Shown: positions 59,240 through 64,000 of the stretch, one piece after another | How positions within the stretch are numbered: the stretch's first letter is position 1 | How the letters are laid out: each line of letters starts with the position of its first letter | Source of the DNA: Piscicola geometra | Taxonomy: Eukaryota; Annelida; Clitellata; Hirudinida; Piscicolidae | Assembly (NCBI GenBank): GCA_943735955.1 | Contig: OX030957.1 | Span: 10,653,100 to 10,717,099 of the forward strand | Direction of reading: 5' to 3' | DNA: 64,000 bases | Notes under the pieces: generated by a model | The model's input: the letters and a program-made list of their open reading frames with translations, nothing else | What the model was told of the DNA's origin: nothing | The model's database searches: none | Position numbers and translations under genes: made by a program

Positions 59240-59405
59240 GAGGTAGAACAATTTGGACTTTATACATTAAAATCAGGTCAACATAAACCAAGAGAGTCTA
59301 AAGTTTTTCCCTTTGCTTTGATTTATAAAATTTGAGTGGTATAAATAGAAGGAACCAATAGCTTCGAAAGTTATTCTACTCCAAAATGAACAAAGTTATC
59401 ACAAC
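59240..59405 (+). promoter_or_regulatory. Duplicated promoter and start of the secreted-protein gene
   Basis: About 145 bp matches the minus strand from 51,770 to 51,640: GACTTTATAC, AAAATCAGGTCAA, GGTATAAATAGAAGGAACCA, ATAGCTTCGA, CTCCAAAATGAACAAAGTTA. The new copy keeps the TATA box and the first five codons. It then diverges into the R4-type repeat, ending in a stop after about 30 codons. It may be a truncated paralogue or a seeded copy of the promoter. Confidence 0.75.
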
Positions 59406-59659
59406 AATTTTCATTTTTTCACCAGTTGAGAGCATGAAACAAACACTATTGGAATTTCTATCTCTCTTTCGTTAAATAATACTATGCAAACACTGAAATC
59501 ACTATTTTGTTTTAGTTGTGAATCATTTATTGTTCTCCGCGGTCACGTTATAACTTTTATGCATGTTTAATTAAGCCATGCTGCAGAAATAGGTAACATA
59601 TTTTGTTTCGAAAAATATTTATTATTAGTTTATTTAGATAAATACAATTACTAGAAAAA

Positions 59660-59850
59660 TACTCACTACTTCCTTCCTCTAAATCTGGTTTTAGAATTGG
59701 CCACTCCACTGAAAATGTTTTACCTATACTCTATAATGACCCTATTTTTAATTCTGATCCTAATGCATCTACTCTTCTTTCATGCATTGATTTTTCATCT
59801 GCTTTTGATACTGTTGATCATACTTTTTAATAAATGTTTCAGATTCTTTA
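59660..59850 (+). mobile_element. LINE family B-like reverse transcriptase fragment
   Basis: The frame KSGFRIGHSTENVL, LLSCIDFSSAFDTVDH corresponds to the RT motif with the first catalytic Asp (FSSAFDTVDH). It is followed 1 kb later by further family B sequence and the 3' tail. Confidence 0.75.
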
Positions 59851-60559
59851 ATATTTCTGGATCTTCCTTTAACTGGCTTAAATCGGATCTTTTTGAGCGA
59901 ACTTCTTATGCATGAATAGAATCTTTTCGTTTTTCATGAACCATATTCCAAGCGAACTTAACGAATTTCCAATTTTTCAATTTTTTGCTTACTTATGCCT
60001 CTACTCCTACTAGTGAACCTCATCTCATTTCACAAGTGGAACTAATTGATTTATTAGTGAGTTATATTTCTCAAAACAGCAATCGAAACTTTTCTCATTA
60101 CGTTTAAGAGTGGAATTTTTTGAAAAAGAATGCTGAATGTTTACATTAAAGAAACAGAAAAAAGATCTGCTGAAATATTTCACAAAGAACAATACAGAAC
60201 CCAAAAGAAAGAAGTTACTTACCCTGGGTCATTAGTTTACAAATTTTTATCTTAAATAACTATGTTTTATTTGTTGTTGTTGTATTTTATTATGTTTGGT
60301 TTATCATACATAGATAATAAGAAATTAGAATTAAGTTTGGTTAGCAGCTGCCATCTTGGCAGCCGCTTTAACCGTAATGATTTTGTTAAATAGTTTGTCT
60401 TCTTATCTAATAATTTAGTTTTTTTTAATTTCAAATAATTATAGTAATTATAATTTATATCTTTTCTTGTTTTCTGGTTTTAAATTTATCTTGCTCTCGG
60501 AATTAAAATCTTCAACCAATAACTGTCTAACGGACTACAATATAAACTTATTTTAAAAG

Positions 60560-60835
60560 GAAGAAGTGCCAAGGCCTCAAATTGAGCACTAATGCACAGT
60601 TTGCAAGAACCCACTGGCTACATACTTCCCAAGGCAGATGAGCTCTGCAGATGAAGGACAGACTGTTAGAACGAATCTTCAATACATGACTGTGTTTATG
60701 AAGAAGTGCCAGGGCCTCAATTTGGACACCAGTGCACAGCTTGCAAGCACCCACTGGCTACTTACTTCACAAGGCAAATGAGCTCTGCAGATGAAGGACA
60801 GACTGTCAGAACGAATCTTCTACACATGACTGTTT
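60560..60835 (+). repeat. Direct duplication of a segment of about 140 bp
   Basis: Two tandem units begin AAGAAGTGCCA(A/G)GGCCTCAA and end AACGAATCTTC(A/T)A(T/C)ACATGACT. They are roughly 90 percent identical by eye. The content is not recognised and there is no open frame through both. Confidence 0.85.
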
Positions 60836-60849
60836 ATGTCTATTATCTA

Positions 60850-61070
60850 TTGAAACTGACGTATTAGACAATTATTACCTTACTTAGATGACCCTTCTTT
60901 AAAGATGTCCATATATTTAAAACTCATCACCTCCTTATTTAACTACTTCTATATCATTATTTACTTTTCGTACGGATCTGAAGACATATCTGTTTAACAA
61001 ATTCATTTACCAGCGCTCTTGAATTTGAGGAAAGAGCGCTATAGAAATTGATTTGATTGATTGATAGAAT
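60850..61070 (+). mobile_element. LINE family B 3' end
   Basis: Begins with TTAGACAATTATTACCTTAC (complement of the family B LRQLLPYLDD coding block) and ends CAGCGCTCTTGAATTTGAGG, AAAGAGCGC, TATAGAAAT and (TTGA)n, the family B hairpin and tail. Confidence 0.7.
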
Positions 61071-61709
61071 AAATTTACAGAATATTTTATATCTACCCTA
61101 AAATTCGACTTGTTTTGAAATAGTTCATTGTAATAGATCAATACTTTTAATGACGTATAATAAAATGGGATGAGATGTGTAAAAACGGATTATATTTTCC
61201 AATTCAGGACAAAAAAATTATGAAAAATCCTCTATTTAAATTTTATTTACGTATATTTTGTTTTCATTTGTCAGCCAGTGTTAATAATAATTCTTCACAT
61301 ACACCCGTTAGCCAGTGTTATATAAATAATTATTCACTAAACCCACCTTTCCTAGTTTACTCATTATCTCATACCACCATGCATTTTGTTTACAGAAACT
61401 TTAAATTTTCATTTATTTAAAAATAATAAATTGAAACTTAAAGCTAAGTTAAATAAAAATCCTAACTTAAATGAAAATTTATTCTATAAGTATATACAAA
61501 AAAGATGCCTACACGAAATGAAAAACAAAAGAAATTACATAAATTTCTAGTAAAACCCTCAAATAGTTTAATAACGTAGACAATTTTTCGATATAATAAA
61601 AATATTTTAAGGCGTTTGAAAAATCTTTTAAGAATAAAGGTGAGTTCAAAAAATTCTAAAATGTAACAAAGTATTAAACATAATTATGGCAACTTAGAAA
61701 TCTTGACCT
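61071..61709. other. Intergenic AT-rich sequence
   Basis: No supported exon or repeat. It adjoins the 3' end of the acidic-protein gene. Confidence 0.4.
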
Positions 61710-63699
61710 TTATTCAATTAGTTCAACAACAAAGCAGTCGTCATTAGTGTCTTGTTCACTATTTCCCTGCCACTCCTGCTCACCACCGTCTGCATACTCT
61801 TCGACTTCATCATAGCCTTCCGTCTGTCCTTCCTCCCATTCAGCACACTCATCGCCCTCCATCCCACCGTATTCAGCGTAGTCATCTCGACCATCCTCTC
61901 CATAATCTTCCCCAGCACATCCTTCCCACTCAGCATAACCCTCGTAGTGACCACCGTAACTCCCTTCATTATATTCTCCTTCGTAAAATTCATCATCTTC
62001 CTGAGATTTTGTGTAAAAATTATGCGAGAGACTTTCGTCATCGGCACTGTACACGTGTCCGTAAAAAGGCTTGACAGACTTGTTGACCATCCAGCCGCTC
62101 ATCGTCCTCACAGGCTGCCCGCTTCGAGCAGGCATCGAGACTTCGCCTTCGAAGCAATTCCCGTTGTTGCTGCTGAAGTGACTATCGTCGTAAGTGTTAG
62201 GAATGCCGTTGTTGCTGCTGTAGTGAGTATCGTCGTAAGTGTTAGGAATGCCGTTGTTGCTGCTGTAGTGACTATCGTCGTAAGTGTTAGGAATGCCGTT
62301 GTTGCTGCTGTAGTGAGTATCGTCGTAAGTGTTAAGAATGCCGTGGTTGCCATTGCTCAAATGAAACTTCTTCTGTCGGCGGGGAGGCGTTTTGAAGTTG
62401 GTGTTATATTTCTTGCCGTTTGACTCAAACCCACGAGATTTGTGAAAAGTATTTGCAGTGGCATGCTTCTTCTGCTTGAAGTACTTGGTGATGCCTTGTC
62501 TGATGACGCCTTGGACCTCCCGTGACGTCACCACAGTTTTGTCCTGCCTGGAGACTTTGACTGAAGGCCTTCTCAAGGCGCCTTTGGAAGGACTGCACAG
62601 TGGAGATTGAATATATTTGTATGGGTGACAAACTTTTCTGAGAAATCTCAAAAGCACATATGATGATGTAATGGCAATCGAAGAGTAGGAAGAAGTTCTA
62701 CAATGTAGAACAAGAACGAAGATATACAGATACTAAATTATGAATATTTCGATAAAATGACAGTGGTAAAACATACTCGTTTTAAAGATTTACTTTTAAA
62801 TGTAAAACAAATATTCTAACATTATCCTTAAAAAATAAAGCCAATGGCTTACAAACGCATGTACATCTTCTTTAACGATTATTAAATTGTTTCAATAAAA
62901 TTTCTTTTCATGAAGAGATAACTAGAACGGAAACAAATAATTCTCACGTCTTCTTGGGCTGTCTCTTTCTGGGCACGTCATAGACCTGCAGAGACCCCTC
63001 CTCGCCCGTGTCGTCACTCTCCACGTCATCAGGGTCCAGGATGAAAGACTCGTCCGAGTCTGTGTTGTTCAAGGCACTTCAATAACACACACACACACAC
63101 ACGCACGCACACACACACGCACGCACACACACACGCACACTCACACACACGCACACACACACACACACACGCACGCACACACACACACACACACACATGA
63201 ACATAAAGACAAACACACCTATATCTTCAGAGCTGGGTGAATCCAGACCAACAGTTGGTGCTGGAATGGTGAGAGGGTGTTTGTGATGGAATGAAGGAGG
63301 GTTGAGGATGAATGAAGACTTAGTGAATATGGTGGCTGAAACAGAATTGAGACCCGCAGCGGGAAGAGGCTGCGAGGCTGCGATGATGCTGGCATTGTTG
63401 GAATGGGGGGCTGGGAGAGATGGAGAGGTTGTGAGAGATGCCCTTGCATGACTTTTAATCTCAGTTCTCTCCAGCGCAGTGACAGGCTGAGGTGTTGCGT
63501 CGATGATGAATGACCGAGGCATGAATATCAGTTATGTTGGATGCTTGAATAAATTAATTTTCTGTTGAACCAGCCCATCAAATGTACTAAAACAGTTGTT
63601 ATGGTGAGAGGAATAAGAAAAACAAGTGGATGCCTTTACTGCTTGTGTCTTGTGTCTCCTGCGCTCCTGCAGCAAAACTTGCAACTCTTTGAGCAGTTT
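61710..63699 (-). CDS. Acidic low-complexity protein of unknown family, probably 5'-partial
   Basis: I do not recognise this protein. Exons in phase: 63699-63640 (KLLKELQVLLQERRRHKTQA, 20 codons), 63486-63215, 63076-62948 and 62637-61710. A simpler model starts at ATG 63522 (454 residues), which has an in-frame TAA just upstream; the 63699 exon would then be unrelated. Seen in order: Ser/Ala/Pro-rich start; acidic NTDSDESFILDPDDVESDD; basic YDVPRKRQPKKT; a basic segment (VQGVIRQGITKYFKQKK); four tandem copies of NNGIPNTYDDSHYSS (45-bp unit, 62,160-62,340); and a strongly acidic Gly/Tyr/Glu-rich C-terminus ending VVELIE. Basic then acidic disordered regions suggest a nuclear or RNA/DNA-binding role, which is inference. 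The TAA stop overlaps an AATAAA signal. Confidence 0.6.
63085..63197 (+). repeat. (CA)n microsatellite
   Basis: About 110 bp of CA with CG interruptions, lying in the intron between the exons ending at 63215 and starting at 63076. It nearly abuts the acceptor. Confidence 0.95.
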
Positions 63700-64000
63700 C
63701 TGCAGTGGTACAAACACCCTCACTTGCAATGTTCTTTTTCTAGTACAAGCACAGTAACTCGTTATTACGAATACTAGTTACTATTTGATAAACTACAAAT
63801 GTTCGAGTTTTTCCGATGAATCAAATACGGAAAGTGTATATTGCGGTGTTCTAATTCCTAATATTGAATGACTTTTTTTTGCCATTTACGTATTTAGTGG
63901 ACAAATTAATTCGAAATTTCGTATTTTATCGAATAGTAAATCAAGCAATTAGCATATTTAATAACTATATATTTAATTCAAAAAAACTAAATTAAATTTT
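63700..64000. other. Window end, nothing supported
   Basis: AT-rich sequence. If the acidic-protein gene is 5'-partial, this is intron. Confidence 0.4.

Noticed and set aside
61752..62423. Plus-strand 223-codon frame with VVSVRNAVVAAVV repeats
   Set aside because: Antisense of the 45-bp repeat and acidic tail of the minus-strand gene; low-complexity shadow.

Overview
This is a eukaryotic, almost certainly metazoan, nuclear window. The evidence is genes split by GT-AG introns, a caspase-3-like executioner caspase, a CENP-E-type kinesin, AATAAA polyadenylation signals, tRNA-derived SINEs, and many LINE, hAT, MULE and mariner relics. An interstitial (TAACCC)6 tract fits the TTAGGG-type telomere of most non-arthropod animals. 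The genome is AT-rich, repeat-rich and intron-rich. I cannot name the species; an aquatic invertebrate is a guess.

Layout. 0-4.6 kb holds LINE fragments and dispersed repeats. 4,666-10,930 (+) is a five-exon executioner caspase; its third intron carries a mariner relic and 31 copies of a 52-bp minisatellite. 10.9-13.9 kb is intergenic with a fold-back repeat. 13.96-17.18 kb (+) is the 3' part of an unrecognised gene whose last exon is split by a 2.3-kb LINE. 17,515-35,070 (-) is a 25-coding-exon CENP-E-like kinesin of about 1,807 residues, whose exons I could join in phase from ATG to stop. Its introns are packed with micro- and minisatellites. One 5.8-kb intron holds a 5.35-kb hAT element (8-bp target-site duplication) that itself contains a LINE and an integrase-element relic with the telomeric tract at a deletion junction.

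35-48 kb is transposon territory. It holds a ZMYM1-type hAT and a MULE fragment, and then about 6.6 kb (some 440 copies) of a 15-bp tandem repeat bounded by terminal inverted repeats. 48,833-51,645 (-) is a four-exon gene for a 160-residue secreted protein I do not recognise; its first intron hosts a 1.72-kb hAT element with a perfect 8-bp duplication and a nested SINE. 52-61 kb is a deeply nested transposon nest that includes a MULE with a perfect 9-bp duplication. 61.7-63.7 kb (-) is a gene for an acidic, low-complexity protein, probably 5'-incomplete.

The four host genes share no obvious pathway. The dominant theme is nested mobile elements and satellite expansion around and inside them. 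The most unusual items are the TIR-bounded 15-bp mega-array, the telomeric tract replacing an integrase core, the 17 x 24-residue coiled-coil repeat in the kinesin, and a SINE family sharing its 3' tail with a resident LINE. All gene models here come from reading splice signals and phase by eye; no transcript or database evidence was available.
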